A DNA stretch of 64,000 nucleotides from the NCBI GenBank assembly GCA_024403235.1, contig JAKSSF010000004.1, positions 1 through 64,000 of the forward strand, written 5' to 3'. The notes under the pieces are model-generated. The model searched no databases and had not been told where the DNA came from. It was given only the letters and a program-made list of their open reading frames with translations. Source of the DNA: Lachnospiraceae bacterium (GTDB lineage: Bacteria; Bacillota; Clostridia; Lachnospirales; Lachnospiraceae). A program made the translations under genes and the position numbers. Positions 24,734-34,384 of the stretch are shown here, piece by piece (position 1 is the stretch's first letter; every line of letters begins with the position of its first letter).

Positions 24734-25426
24734 ATGAAAAAGAATCAAATTATGATTACCGCTTTGGCACTTATGATTGCGGTAGCAGGGTATTTAAACT
24801 TTACCGGGAATCCCTTTAAAGAGAAGGATCAAGTGGTGATAAATGACCAGGTTACGGTAGAGGATGATGGACTTAGCGCTATGCTGGATATTTCCTCCGA
24901 AGATATTGAAAGCTTAGATTCCGAGGCCTATTATACCGATAATTATTCCGATAGCACTTTGACGGAAACTATGGAGGACAGTTCACCTGTTAGTGCAGAT
25001 GTGGCAGAGGTTAGTATCCCAAATGACCAGGAGGATATTCCGGGAGAAGCTGTTTTTACAAGCACACAGGTAATTTCCACCCTTTCTCAGGCAAAATTAT
25101 TAAAAGAGCAAACCAGAGGGAAAAATAAGGAAAGTCTTCTCGCCATTATGGATCAGGCAGGCTTAGAAGAATCTCAAAAGCAGGAAGCAGTAAATTCCAT
25201 GATAGCCTTAACCAATTTAAGTGAAAAAGAGATGGAAGCAGAAATATTATTGGCATCCAAAGGATTTGAAAATGCAGTGGTTTCCATCGGAGAAAACAGT
25301 GTAGATGTGGTAGTGGCAGCTTCTGCTTTAACAGATACTCAATTGGCACAGATTATGGACATTGTGACAAGAAAAGCAGGGGTGGGAAACGACCAGGTTA
25401 TCATCAGTCAAGTTGCAGATAAATGA
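24734..25426 (+). CDS. spoIIIAH: Stage III sporulation protein SpoIIIAH
   Basis: SpoIIIAH crosses the outer forespore membrane and binds SpoIIQ of the forespore through its YscJ/FliF-like domain. The 230-residue protein has one N-terminal helix (IMITALALMIAVAGYLNF), an acidic linker (about 40-110) and a C-terminal domain with LKEQTRGKNKESLLAIMDQA near 128 and ILLASKGFENAVVSIGENSVDVVV near 180. This matches the Clostridia type. Last gene of the spoIIIA operon; no clear terminator follows. Confidence 0.92.
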   Translation: MKKNQIMITALALMIAVAGYLNFTGNPFKEKDQVVINDQVTVEDDGLSAMLDISSEDIESLDSEAYYTDNYSDSTLTETMEDSSPVSADVAEVSIPNDQEDIPGEAVFTSTQVISTLSQAKLLKEQTRGKNKESLLAIMDQAGLEESQKQEAVNSMIALTNLSEKEMEAEILLASKGFENAVVSIGENSVDVVVAASALTDTQLAQIMDIVTRKAGVGNDQVIISQVADK

Positions 25427-25445
25427 TGGAAAATCTGTAAAGATA

Positions 25446-25454
25446 TGATATACT
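25446..25454 (+). promoter_or_regulatory. Extended -10 promoter for prfC
   Basis: TGATATACT is an extended -10 element (TG, one base, TATACT at 25449-25454), 56 bases before the prfC start. No good -35 is present at the right distance. Confidence 0.4.
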
Positions 25455-25509
25455 ATAGAAGATTATGCTTACAATTCAGTAAGAGGGACACTTTGGAGGA
25501 ACAAATACA

Positions 25510-27102
25510 GTGGGTAATTACGATAATGAAATAAATAAAAGACGAACCTTTGCCATCATCTCTCATCCCGATGCAGGTAAAACCACATTGACAGAAAAGT
25601 TTCTGTTATACGGAGGAGCTATTAATTTGGCCGGTAGTGTAAAGGGAAAAGCAACTGCCAGGCATGCGGTTTCAGACTGGATGGAAATTGAAAAAGAGAG
25701 AGGTATTTCTGTAACCAGTTCAGTGTTGCAGTTTCAGTATGATGGGTATTGTGTCAATATTTTGGATACACCGGGACATCAGGATTTCTCAGAGGATACC
25801 TATCGTACTTTGATGGCGGCGGATTCTGCAATCATGGTAATCGACGCTTCCAAGGGCGTTGAGGCACAGACTCGAAAATTATTTAAGGTATGTGTTATGC
25901 GTCATATTCCCATTTTTACCTTTATCAATAAAATGGACCGTGATGCCAATGATACCTTTGATTTGTTAGATGAAATAGAAAAGGAATTGGGCATTGCAAC
26001 CTGTCCTGTGAACTGGCCTATTGGCAGCGGTAAGGGTTTTAAAGGAGTATATGACAGACATCGTGGGGTGGTAATTACCTATTCCGATACAGAGAAAGGT
26101 ACCAAAGAAGGGGAAACCAAAGAAATCTCATTAGAGGATCCTGCTTTGGCAGACTATATAGGGGAAGATCAGAAAAACACCTTATTAGAGGAAATTGAAT
26201 TATTAGATGGTGCCAGTGCAGAATTTGACCTGGAGGAAGTGCGAAAAGGGGATTTAACACCTGTATTTTTTGGGTCAGCCCTGACTAACTTTGGCGTGGA
26301 ATTTTTCTTGCAGCATTATTTGCAGATGGCAACCACACCTTTACCAAGAAAAGCCAATACTGGCTTGATTCAGCCTACAGAGGAAGAATTCTCTGCCTTT
26401 GTATTTAAGATTCAGGCCAATATGAATAAAGCTCATAGAGACCGTATTGCTTTTATGCGTATTTGTTCCGGTAAATACGAAGCTTCTATGGAAGTAAAGC
26501 ATGTACAGGGAAATAAAGTAATGCGACTTTCCCAACCACAACAAATTATGGCCAGTGAAAGAAAAATTTTGGAAGAGGCCTATGGGGGAGATATTATCGG
26601 TGTGTTTGACCCCGGTATTTTTTCCATTGGAGATACGCTTTGTATGCCCAAGGCGAATTTCCAGTATGAAGGTATTCCTACCTTTGCACCGGAGCATTTT
26701 GCCAGAGTAAGACAAATGGATACCATGAAACGAAAACAGTTTGTAAAAGGCATTACCCAGATTGCCCAAGAAGGTGCCATTCAGATTTTCCAGGAATTCA
26801 ATTCCGGTTTGGAAGAAATCATCGTGGGTGTAGTAGGTGTACTGCAGTTTGATGTATTAAAGTACCGTTTGGAAAATGAATACAATGTAGAGATTCGACT
26901 GGAAAACTTGCCTTATGAACATATTCGCTGGATTGAAAATGTGGAAGAGGTAGATGTGGACAAGCTGGTAGGTACCTCTGATATGAAGAAAATCAAAGAT
27001 ATGAAGGGGAATCCTTTGTTGCTCTTTATCAACGCTTGGAGTGTTGGCATGACCTTGGATCGAAACAAGGGATTGGTTCTATCTGAGTTTGGTCGAAATT
27101 AA
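25510..27102 (+). CDS. prfC: Peptide chain release factor 3
   Basis: RF3 is the GTPase that recycles RF1/RF2 from ribosomes after termination. The 530-residue protein has the G domain with SHPDAGKTTLTE (near 17), the switch ERGISVTSSV, DTPGHQDFS (near 84) and NKMDRDAND (near 140), then domain II and the RF3 C-terminal domain. The length and motifs separate it from EF-G. It starts with GTG 25510, with GGAGGA about ten bases upstream. It is not a usual neighbour of spoIIIA and has its own promoter-like element. Confidence 0.95.
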   Translation: MGNYDNEINKRRTFAIISHPDAGKTTLTEKFLLYGGAINLAGSVKGKATARHAVSDWMEIEKERGISVTSSVLQFQYDGYCVNILDTPGHQDFSEDTYRTLMAADSAIMVIDASKGVEAQTRKLFKVCVMRHIPIFTFINKMDRDANDTFDLLDEIEKELGIATCPVNWPIGSGKGFKGVYDRHRGVVITYSDTEKGTKEGETKEISLEDPALADYIGEDQKNTLLEEIELLDGASAEFDLEEVRKGDLTPVFFGSALTNFGVEFFLQHYLQMATTPLPRKANTGLIQPTEEEFSAFVFKIQANMNKAHRDRIAFMRICSGKYEASMEVKHVQGNKVMRLSQPQQIMASERKILEEAYGGDIIGVFDPGIFSIGDTLCMPKANFQYEGIPTFAPEHFARVRQMDTMKRKQFVKGITQIAQEGAIQIFQEFNSGLEEIIVGVVGVLQFDVLKYRLENEYNVEIRLENLPYEHIRWIENVEEVDVDKLVGTSDMKKIKDMKGNPLLLFINAWSVGMTLDRNKGLVLSEFGRN

Positions 27103-27123
27103 AAGCAGTTTTAGGAGAAAAAC

Positions 27124-28383
27124 ATGAGGAAAAATGTCATAGTCGTAGGACTTTGCTGCATTTGTTCTGTGTTGCTTGTAGGTTGTAAAGTTGGCTTTTG
27201 GAATAAAGATACAGTCATTAAGGAGGAGGTACTTACCACAGAAAGTGCCCTTCCCGAAAAGCCACCCACGCCACAGAAGGAAGAAACTTTACAGTTTGAC
27301 GCGCAGTGGGAAGATTCTTCCACGGAGGAGGAATTTTCAGATGAGCAAAAAGCGGAGTGGTTGGAACGAGAGCAGGATTATTATTGCTTTTCTGTTTTAC
27401 CGATTACAGAACAAAATGTATATGTAGAAATTCTATATGCCCTGGTGAATCAGATTGAAAATATGGAATTGTCTACTTTGGATACCCAAACCATTGAAAA
27501 GGTATTCCAGTGTGTATTAAATGATCATCCGGAAATTTTCTATGCGGAAGGCTATAATTTTACAAAATATAGCAGAGGAGACCAGATAGAAAAAATAACT
27601 TTTACAGGCGCCTTTACCTATAGTCCGGAAGAGATAACATCAAGAAAAAGAACGCTGGAAGGATATATTGCGAACTATCAGTCCAATATTCCTGTTGGTG
27701 GTTCTGATTATGACAAGATCAAAGCCGTATTTGAACAAATCGTATTTGAAACCGAATATGATTTGAACTCTTCGGATAATCAGAATATCTATTCTGTATT
27801 TGTGAATAAGCGTTCTGTTTGTCAGGGATATGCAAAAGCGGTTCAACTCTTATTACAAAGAATAGGTATTCAGAGCTGTCTGGTGACTGGTTATGTAGAA
27901 ACCGGTGAAAGACATGCTTGGAATCTGGTTCGTGCAGACGGAAAATATTATTATTTAGATGCTACCTGGGGCGATGCATTCTATTTGTTTGATGGACAAA
28001 ATTATGAGAATATGCCAATTACCGGAGAAACCATCAACTACGATTACTTATTGGTACCTTCCAAACAAATTGGAATAACCCATAAGGATACGATGCTGAT
28101 TCCGTTACCGGTATGCGATTCCTTGGAAGATAACTACTATGTACGGGAAAATATGTATTTTGAGGAATTGAATACGGAACAACTGGAGCAGTTGCTGGAT
28201 CGCGCCAAGGAACAGGGAAGAAATATGGTTACCATCAAATGTGCCAATGAAGCAGTGTTTACACAAATGTATGGATATTTGATAGAAGAACAGAAGATTT
28301 TTGATTTTATCAAAAACTCTGCAGGAAATTTATACTATACTCAATCCCAAAGAATGAACAGTATAACCTTTTGGCTTCCCTAG
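27124..28383 (+). CDS. Transglutaminase-like lipoprotein
   Basis: A 419-residue predicted lipoprotein. The signal peptide ends in the lipobox LLVGC, with the acylated Cys at residue 21. A transglutaminase-core (papain-like) domain lies near residues 190-290, with the Cys in SVCQGYAKA (near 227), the His in ERHAWNLV (near 262) and the Asp in YYLDATWGD (near 277); the triad is complete. Such cell-surface enzymes may act as proteases or cross-linkers; substrate unknown. The region 22-60 is Glu/Pro-rich and likely a spacer. It starts 22 bases after prfC with TAGGAGA upstream and may share its transcript. A much larger transglutaminase-like surface protein is coded at 39053. Confidence 0.85.
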   Translation: MRKNVIVVGLCCICSVLLVGCKVGFWNKDTVIKEEVLTTESALPEKPPTPQKEETLQFDAQWEDSSTEEEFSDEQKAEWLEREQDYYCFSVLPITEQNVYVEILYALVNQIENMELSTLDTQTIEKVFQCVLNDHPEIFYAEGYNFTKYSRGDQIEKITFTGAFTYSPEEITSRKRTLEGYIANYQSNIPVGGSDYDKIKAVFEQIVFETEYDLNSSDNQNIYSVFVNKRSVCQGYAKAVQLLLQRIGIQSCLVTGYVETGERHAWNLVRADGKYYYLDATWGDAFYLFDGQNYENMPITGETINYDYLLVPSKQIGITHKDTMLIPLPVCDSLEDNYYVRENMYFEELNTEQLEQLLDRAKEQGRNMVTIKCANEAVFTQMYGYLIEEQKIFDFIKNSAGNLYYTQSQRMNSITFWLP

Positions 28384-28393
28384 GGAAAACCAC

Positions 28394-28422
28394 TAGGCAA
28401 AAAATAAGGAAAATGATATAAT
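28394..28422 (+). promoter_or_regulatory. Promoter of the asp23-nusB-xse-isp operon
   Basis: Perfect TATAAT (28417-28422) with the extended TGA just before it, and a weak -35 TAGGCA (28394-28399) at 17 bases. It lies 40 bases before asp23. Confidence 0.6.
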
Positions 28423-28461
28423 AAATAGAAATTTAGCAATTTTTAACTAGGAGGAAATCTC

Positions 28462-28848
28462 ATGGAAAAACAGGAAAAAAGAAGTACCTATACTTTACAA
28501 AATGAAAACTTCGGCTCTGTAAAAATTGCAGACGATGTTGTGGCTGCAATTGCTGGGATTGCTGCAACAGAAGTAAAAGGTGTTGCAGGTATGGCCGGTA
28601 ATGTAATGGCCAATGAGATTAAAAATAAAGTTGGAATGAAAAATCCTACCAAAGGCGTAAAGGTAGAAGTAAACGATGGAGAAGTAAGAGTTACTTTATC
28701 TATCTTAATGGAATATGGCTATAATATTCCGGCTACCAGCAGAAAGGTACAGGAAAAGGTAAAGAATTCCATTGAAAATATGACCGGTCTTACCGTAACG
28801 GATGTAAATATTCGTATCGGTGGGGTAGATATGGAGAAGGGGAACTAG
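28462..28848 (+). CDS. Asp23/Gls24 family envelope stress protein
   Basis: A 128-residue member of the Asp23/Gls24 (DUF322) family, abundant soluble proteins that in staphylococci attach to the membrane through a partner and are linked to envelope stress. Family marks are VKIADDVVAAIAGIAATEVKGVAGM (residues 18-42) and VKVEVNDGEVRVTLSILMEYGYNIP. In Clostridia the gene often precedes nusB, as here. AGGAGG precedes ATG. No membrane segment is present. Exact function is not known. Confidence 0.92.
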   Translation: MEKQEKRSTYTLQNENFGSVKIADDVVAAIAGIAATEVKGVAGMAGNVMANEIKNKVGMKNPTKGVKVEVNDGEVRVTLSILMEYGYNIPATSRKVQEKVKNSIENMTGLTVTDVNIRIGGVDMEKGN

Positions 28849-28854
28849 TTCCGT

Positions 28855-29262
28855 ATGGGAAGAAGAGGCATAAGAGAACAGGTTTTTAAGTTACTGTTTC
28901 GTGTAGAGTTTAACGCGATGGAAGAAATGGAAGAACAGTGCCAATTGTTCTTTCAGGATGACGATTTACAGGTCTCTGAAAAAGAAGAGAAGCAAATTAC
29001 AGAAAAATTTCAGAATGCATCAGCCAAGTTAGAAGAAATCGATCAGTTATTAAACGATACGGTAGAAGGCTGGACAACTTCCCGAATGGGAAAAGTGGAA
29101 CTGGCTATTTTACGATTGGCGGTTTATGAAATGAAATATGATTCTCAGATTCCGGAAGGTGTTGCCATTAATGAAGCTGTAGAATTGGCAAAGAAATATG
29201 GACAAGATGAGTCCTCTAAATTTGTGAATGCTGTTTTGGCAAAATTGGTAGAAGCAGAATAA
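28855..29262 (+). CDS. nusB: Transcription antitermination factor NusB
   Basis: NusB binds boxA RNA with NusE (S10) to support rRNA transcription. The 135-residue all-helical protein shows MGRRGIREQVFKLLFRVEFN at the start, and IPEGVAINEAVELAKKYG and SSKFVNAVLAKL near the end, all typical. It begins six bases after the asp23 stop and is followed after one base by xseA, so translation is probably coupled. Confidence 0.95.
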   Translation: MGRRGIREQVFKLLFRVEFNAMEEMEEQCQLFFQDDDLQVSEKEEKQITEKFQNASAKLEEIDQLLNDTVEGWTTSRMGKVELAILRLAVYEMKYDSQIPEGVAINEAVELAKKYGQDESSKFVNAVLAKLVEAE

Positions 29263-29263
29263 C

Positions 29264-30475
29264 ATGAGCGAAGTATATGCAGTTGGTGATGTAAATCGAT
29301 ATATTAAGAATATGTTTAGCCAGGATTTTTTACTGCGCAGTCTTTCTGTTCGTGGAGAGGCCAGTAATGTAAAATATCATTCTTCTGGACACTTATATTT
29401 TACACTCAAGGATTCCGGTGGAACACTTGGGTGTATTATGTTTGCCGGGTATCGAAAAGGTCTGAAGTTTCTTTTACAAGAAGGGCAACAGATTGTGGTA
29501 ACCGGCAATATTGATGTTTACGAACGGGATGGTAAGTATCAACTCTATGCAAAATCCATTTCATTGGACGGAGAGGGCTTATTGTACGAAAGATTTCTTC
29601 GCCTAAAGCAGGAGCTGGAAGAACGGGGTATGTTTGATAAAAGTTATAAACAACCTATTCCACCTTTCTGTCAAAGATTGGGCGTGGTTACAGCTGATAC
29701 AGGAGCGGCGATTCGAGACATAATTGATGTGGCAAAGAGAAGAAATCCTTATGTGCAAATCATTCTGTATCCGGCCATTGTGCAGGGAGCAGCTGCGGCA
29801 GCTAGTATTGTGAACGGTATTCATGCATTGGAAAAGCAAAATGTGGATGTAATGATCGTAGGCCGTGGCGGTGGTAGCATGGAGGATTTATGGGCCTTCA
29901 ATGAGGAAATAGTAGTTCAGGCAGTTTTTGACAGTCCTATTCCCATTATTTCTGCGGTAGGACATGAAACGGATTTTACTTTGATAGATTTTGTTTCTGA
30001 TTTAAGAGCGCCAACACCTTCTGCGGCAGCGGAGCTGGCTGTCTTTCAGGTGGATGCTTTTTTGAAACAATTAGAAGGGAAATCAATCCTGTTGCAAAAG
30101 GAAATGGCCCAGAAGCTTGTACATTACCGAAATCGTATAGAGCAGACAAAATCTCTTTTACAACGGCTTAGTCCGGAGAGTAAAATTCAAGAACAACGGT
30201 TTCGCCTACTTCGAGGACAAGAAATATTAGAAGTCAGAATGCAGGATATTATACAACAGAAAAAGCACGAATTGCATTTGCGTGCTGCTATGCTGGATGG
30301 ACTTTCACCTTTGAAAAAAATGGAACAGGGCTATGCTTATGTTTCAAACCAAGAGGGACAACATATCCATTCTGTGGACCAGGTAGCAGTGGGAAATGCT
30401 TACCGGATATATTTACAAGATGGTAAGATAGAAATGGAAGCAAAAGCTGTAGAAAAATCGAAGCAAGGGGAGTAA
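29264..30475 (+). CDS. xseA: Exodeoxyribonuclease VII large subunit
   Basis: XseA is the catalytic large subunit of exonuclease VII, which degrades single-stranded DNA. The 403-residue protein has an N-terminal OB fold (about 1-100, LRSLSVRGEASNVKYHSSGHLYFTLKD in two adjoining parts), the catalytic core with RGGGSMEDLWAFNEE (near 202) and AVGHETDFTLIDFVSDLRAPTPSAAAE in two parts (near 228-255), a long coiled coil, and a short C-terminal beta segment (LEQGYAYV). Length is on the short side of the family (about 400-450). The stop codon is directly followed by the xseB start. Confidence 0.95.
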   Translation: MSEVYAVGDVNRYIKNMFSQDFLLRSLSVRGEASNVKYHSSGHLYFTLKDSGGTLGCIMFAGYRKGLKFLLQEGQQIVVTGNIDVYERDGKYQLYAKSISLDGEGLLYERFLRLKQELEERGMFDKSYKQPIPPFCQRLGVVTADTGAAIRDIIDVAKRRNPYVQIILYPAIVQGAAAAASIVNGIHALEKQNVDVMIVGRGGGSMEDLWAFNEEIVVQAVFDSPIPIISAVGHETDFTLIDFVSDLRAPTPSAAAELAVFQVDAFLKQLEGKSILLQKEMAQKLVHYRNRIEQTKSLLQRLSPESKIQEQRFRLLRGQEILEVRMQDIIQQKKHELHLRAAMLDGLSPLKKMEQGYAYVSNQEGQHIHSVDQVAVGNAYRIYLQDGKIEMEAKAVEKSKQGE

Positions 30476-30715
30476 ATGATGGCAGATACGATTCAGAAAG
30501 AACAATTAGAAACCATGTCTTTAGAAGAAGCCTTGGAACAGTTAGATGCTACTTTAGAAGAATTGCAGAAAAAAGATATTTCATTGGAACAGTCCTTTGC
30601 ACTTTACCAAAATGGTATGGAATATGTGAAGCACTGTAGCCAGGTCATAGATCAGGTAGAAAAAAAGGTACTTGTTTTGAATGAAGAAGGAGCAATTCAT
30701 GAGTTGGACCAGTAG
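30476..30715 (+). CDS. xseB: Exodeoxyribonuclease VII small subunit
   Basis: XseB is the small helical subunit that binds the XseA coiled coil. The 79-residue protein shows the family core LEEALEQLDATLEELQKKDISLEQSF and LYQNGMEYVKHCSQ in two helices. Two adjacent ATGs (30476, 30479) follow AAGGGGAGTAA, immediately after the xseA stop. Its end overlaps the start of ispA by 17 bases. Confidence 0.93.
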   Translation: MMADTIQKEQLETMSLEEALEQLDATLEELQKKDISLEQSFALYQNGMEYVKHCSQVIDQVEKKVLVLNEEGAIHELDQ

Positions 30716-31592
30716 ACTAGAAGAAAAAACAAAACAGGTTGAGTCTGTTTTAAACCAATACTTACCGAAGGAAGAGGGCTTTCAGAAAACGGTGATTTCT
30801 GCTATGAATTATAGCTTTTTAGCAGGAGGAAAGCGGTTGCGCCCCATGCTAATGCAGGAAACCTATCGACTGTTTGGTGGTAATGGAAAGGTAATCGAAC
30901 CCTTTATGGCGGCCCAGGAAATGATTCATACCTATTCCTTGGTGCATGACGATTTGCCGGCTATGGACAATGATGAATATCGTCGAGGCAGAAAGACGAC
31001 CCATATTGTATATGGAGAAGGCATGGCAATTCTTGCAGGAGATGGGCTTTTAAATTTTGCTTACGAAACTGCTTGTAAGGCTTTTCTGATAGAATCTAAT
31101 GAGCGAGTGATAGAAGCACTGCAAGTTCTGGCAGCAAAAGCCGGCATTTATGGAATGATAGGTGGTCAGACGGCTGATGTGGAGGGGGAAGATCTTCCAC
31201 CGGAAAAAGTGACCAATGAGTTATTATTATTCATTCATACCAATAAAACCGCAGCGCTAATCCAAAGTTCCATGATGATTGGAGCAATTTTAGCAGGAGC
31301 CGGCAAAGAACAGATTCAAAGTATTGAAAAGATTGCTTACAATGTAGGAGTGGCATTCCAGATTCAAGATGACATTTTGGATGTGACCAGTACCACAGAG
31401 GTTTTGGGAAAACCGGTAGGCAGCGATGAGAAAAACCATAAGGTGACTTATGTATCCTTAAATGGCTTGGAAACTTCTAAGAAAGATGTGGAAAGATTAT
31501 CGAAAGAAGCACTTTCTTTATTAGAGAAATTGCCGGGAGAAAATCCATTCTTGGTAGAATTGATTACTTCCTTAATTACCAGAGAAAAATAA
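30699..31592 (+). CDS. ispA: Polyprenyl synthetase (farnesyl diphosphate synthase type)
   Basis: A trans-prenyl diphosphate synthase that condenses IPP with allylic diphosphates to geranyl and farnesyl diphosphate. The 297-residue protein has GGKRLRPML near 45, the first Asp-rich motif DDLPAMDND near 83 followed by RRGRKTTH, GGQTADVEG near 160, and the second Asp-rich motif QDDILD near 223. Start chosen at ATG 30699 with AAGGAG six bases upstream; ATG 30681 lies before that site, inside xseB. The next gene is dxs, which feeds the same isoprenoid pathway. Confidence 0.94.
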   Translation: MSWTSRLEEKTKQVESVLNQYLPKEEGFQKTVISAMNYSFLAGGKRLRPMLMQETYRLFGGNGKVIEPFMAAQEMIHTYSLVHDDLPAMDNDEYRRGRKTTHIVYGEGMAILAGDGLLNFAYETACKAFLIESNERVIEALQVLAAKAGIYGMIGGQTADVEGEDLPPEKVTNELLLFIHTNKTAALIQSSMMIGAILAGAGKEQIQSIEKIAYNVGVAFQIQDDILDVTSTTEVLGKPVGSDEKNHKVTYVSLNGLETSKKDVERLSKEALSLLEKLPGENPFLVELITSLITREK

Positions 31593-31607
31593 AAAGGAGG
31601 GGTTGCT

Positions 31608-33476
31608 ATGTTTCTGGAACAGATCAAACAACCCAACGATATTAAAAATATAGCACCGGAAAATTATAATACATTAGCGGAGGAAATTCGCCAGTTCCTA
31701 ATTCAAAGTATTAGTGAAACAGGAGGCCATTTGGGCTCCAATTTAGGGGTTGTAGAATTAACCATGGCACTTCATCTATCATTAAATTTACCGGAAGATA
31801 AGGTGATTTGGGATGTGGGGCACCAGTCCTATACCCATAAAATTTTAACCGGTCGTCAGGCAGGTTTTGAAAGTTTACGCAAATTTGGTGGCATGAGCGG
31901 GTTCCCTAAGCGCTGTGAAAGTGATTGCGACTGTTTTGACACAGGGCATAGTTCTACCTCTATCTCTGCCGGGCTGGGGTTTGTAAAAGCCAGAGACTTA
32001 AAAGGAGAGAAGAATACCATCGTTTCCGTTATCGGCGATGGTTCCTTGACCGGCGGTATGGCCTATGAAGCATTAAATAATGCTTCTCGTATGGACTCTA
32101 ATTTTATCATTGTGTTAAATGATAACAATATGTCCATTTCCGAAAATGTAGGGGGCATGAGCAAATACCTGAATAATATCCGTACAGCAGATAATTATTT
32201 GCAGATAAAAGAGGATATTTACCATTCTCTATTACAAAAAAGCTATGGTAATCGAGTGGTTTCTACCATTCGTAAGACAAAAAACAGTTTAAAACAATTG
32301 GTAGTTCCCGGCATGTTTTTTGAGGACATGGGAATTACCTATTTAGGACCGGTAGATGGACACGATATTCAAGGACTACTGAAAGTATTCAAGGAAGCCA
32401 AACGGTGTAAAACAGCGGTTTTGGTACATGTTCTTACCAAAAAAGGAAAAGGCTATGGACCGGCAGAAAAGCATCCTGCCAGATTCCATGGAGCAGAACC
32501 TTTCCAAATTGAAAACGGTGTGCCGAAAAAATTAAAGGAAAAATCCAATTATACAGATATTTTTTCCACGGTTATGATTAAAATGGGTAATCGAAATTCT
32601 GATTTAGTTGCTATCACCGCAGCTATGCCCGATGGCACCGGCCTGAAAAGATTTCGAAATACCTTCCCAGATAGATTTTTTGATGTAGGTATTGCAGAGC
32701 AACATGCGGTAACCTTTGCGGCAGGCTTGGCGGCAGGAGGATTACATCCGGTTGTAGCAATTTATTCTTCTTTCTTGCAAAGAGCCTATGATCAGATTTT
32801 GCATGATGTTTGCTTGCAGAACTTACCTGTAGTATTTGCAGTGGATAGAGCCGGACTGGTAGGATCTGATGGGGAGACACATCAGGGCATTTTTGATTTG
32901 TCCTTCCTATCCTCTATACCGAATATGCATGTCCTGGCACCTAAAAATAAATGGGAATTGTCCGATATGCTGAAGTTTGCAATCAAATTCCAAGGTCCCA
33001 TTGCTATTCGATATCCTCGTGGAGCAGCATATGATGGTTTGGAAGAATATCGCAGTAAGATAGAAATGGGAAAAAGCGAAGTGATTTACGAGGAGCAGGA
33101 CATCGCTTTGCTGGCAGTAGGCAGTATGGTGGAAACGGCAGAAATTATTCGAAAGAATCTCATTGAATCTGGCTATTCCTGTAGCTTAATCAATGCCAGA
33201 TTTGTAAAGCCTATTGATACAGAGTGTATTCAAGAACTTTGTAAAAATCATTCTTTATTGGTTACCATGGAAGAAAATGTTTCTTCCGGTGGCTTTGGAC
33301 AGAAGGTTCGACAGTTTGTGGATGGCATATCAAAAGAAACGGAAGTGTTGGAGATTGCCATTCCGGATGAATATGTTGAACACGGAAATGTAGCCATATT
33401 AAAACAGGAATTGGGGATTGATGCGGCAAGCATTACACAAAAAATATTGGAAAGAAAACAGTCAGTAAAGGCATGA
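31608..33476 (+). CDS. dxs: 1-deoxy-D-xylulose-5-phosphate synthase
   Basis: DXS makes the first dedicated product of the MEP isoprenoid pathway from pyruvate and glyceraldehyde 3-phosphate with thiamine diphosphate. The 622-residue protein has GHQSYTHKILTGR near 70, the TPP motif GDGSLTGGMAYEALNN (near 143-158), the second domain with PDRFFDVGIAEQHAV near 355 and DRAGLVGSDGETHQG near 420, and a transketolase C-terminal domain. Length and motifs are standard. AAGGAGGGG precedes ATG; the stop overlaps the tlyA start. Confidence 0.96.
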   Translation: MFLEQIKQPNDIKNIAPENYNTLAEEIRQFLIQSISETGGHLGSNLGVVELTMALHLSLNLPEDKVIWDVGHQSYTHKILTGRQAGFESLRKFGGMSGFPKRCESDCDCFDTGHSSTSISAGLGFVKARDLKGEKNTIVSVIGDGSLTGGMAYEALNNASRMDSNFIIVLNDNNMSISENVGGMSKYLNNIRTADNYLQIKEDIYHSLLQKSYGNRVVSTIRKTKNSLKQLVVPGMFFEDMGITYLGPVDGHDIQGLLKVFKEAKRCKTAVLVHVLTKKGKGYGPAEKHPARFHGAEPFQIENGVPKKLKEKSNYTDIFSTVMIKMGNRNSDLVAITAAMPDGTGLKRFRNTFPDRFFDVGIAEQHAVTFAAGLAAGGLHPVVAIYSSFLQRAYDQILHDVCLQNLPVVFAVDRAGLVGSDGETHQGIFDLSFLSSIPNMHVLAPKNKWELSDMLKFAIKFQGPIAIRYPRGAAYDGLEEYRSKIEMGKSEVIYEEQDIALLAVGSMVETAEIIRKNLIESGYSCSLINARFVKPIDTECIQELCKNHSLLVTMEENVSSGGFGQKVRQFVDGISKETEVLEIAIPDEYVEHGNVAILKQELGIDAASITQKILERKQSVKA

Positions 33477-34363
33477 AAGAACGGATAGATGTACTTCTGG
33501 TAAAACAGGGATTTGCTTCTTCCAGAGAAAAGGCGAAAGCCATTTTGATGTCCGGCGATGTGTTTGTGAATGGACAGCGAGAAGATAAAGCAGGTACGGT
33601 GTTTGAGGAAGATAAGATTACCATAGAGGTAAAAGGACATACCTTAAAGTATGTAAGCCGCGGTGGCTTTAAATTAGAAAAAGCAATGGAATGTTTTCCC
33701 ATTGTCTTAAAGGATAAAATCTGTATGGATATTGGTGCTTCTACCGGAGGGTTTACCGATTGTATGTTGCAAAATGAAGCAGTAAAGGTTTATTCTGTGG
33801 ATGTAGGGCATGGACAATTGGCATGGTCTCTTCGAAATGATAAGCGTGTTATTTGTATGGAAAAAACCAATTTCCGTTACTTAGAACCGGACCAGATTCC
33901 GGATAAAATAGACTTTGCGTCTGTAGATGTTTCCTTTATTTCTTTGAGCAAAATTTTATTGCCGGCCTATCGTCTATTGGCTTCCAACGGGCAGATGGTT
34001 TGTTTGATCAAACCTCAATTTGAAGCGGGAAGAGAAAAGATAGGGAAAAAGGGTGTGGTACGAGAAAAATCTACCCATGAAGAAGTCATCGAAAAGGTAA
34101 TGAGTCTCGCGTTAATTGTAGGATTTCAGGTGCAAGGTCTTACCTATTCGCCCATCAAAGGACCGGAAGGAAATATTGAGTATTTGATATATTTACAAAA
34201 AGAGGAAGGCCTGATAACAGCAGACGAAGAACGAACAGAAGCTTTGATTGAGGAAACCTTAAAGACCCAGATGGATTCTAAAACAGGCTATGGTAATTTA
34301 GAAGAAAGTCAGAAACTATTAAAAGAAGTGGTGGCATTGGCTCACCAGTCTTTAGATAAGTAA
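33473..34363 (+). CDS. tlyA: TlyA family rRNA methyltransferase
   Basis: TlyA-type enzymes combine an S4 RNA-binding domain with an FtsJ-like methyltransferase and 2'-O-methylate rRNA in some bacteria; some are annotated as haemolysins. Residues 1-65 are S4 (ERIDVLLVKQGFASSREKAK) and 80-240 are the Rossmann fold with the SAM loop DIGASTGGFTDCML near 84 and LIKPQFEAGRE near 180. The 296-residue protein has a longer tail than usual. ATG overlaps the stop of dxs. In many Clostridia nadK stands between tlyA and argR; here argR follows directly. Confidence 0.92.
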   Translation: MKERIDVLLVKQGFASSREKAKAILMSGDVFVNGQREDKAGTVFEEDKITIEVKGHTLKYVSRGGFKLEKAMECFPIVLKDKICMDIGASTGGFTDCMLQNEAVKVYSVDVGHGQLAWSLRNDKRVICMEKTNFRYLEPDQIPDKIDFASVDVSFISLSKILLPAYRLLASNGQMVCLIKPQFEAGREKIGKKGVVREKSTHEEVIEKVMSLALIVGFQVQGLTYSPIKGPEGNIEYLIYLQKEEGLITADEERTEALIEETLKTQMDSKTGYGNLEESQKLLKEVVALAHQSLDK

Positions 34364-34384
34364 GGAAGAAAAAGAGGAAGTGCA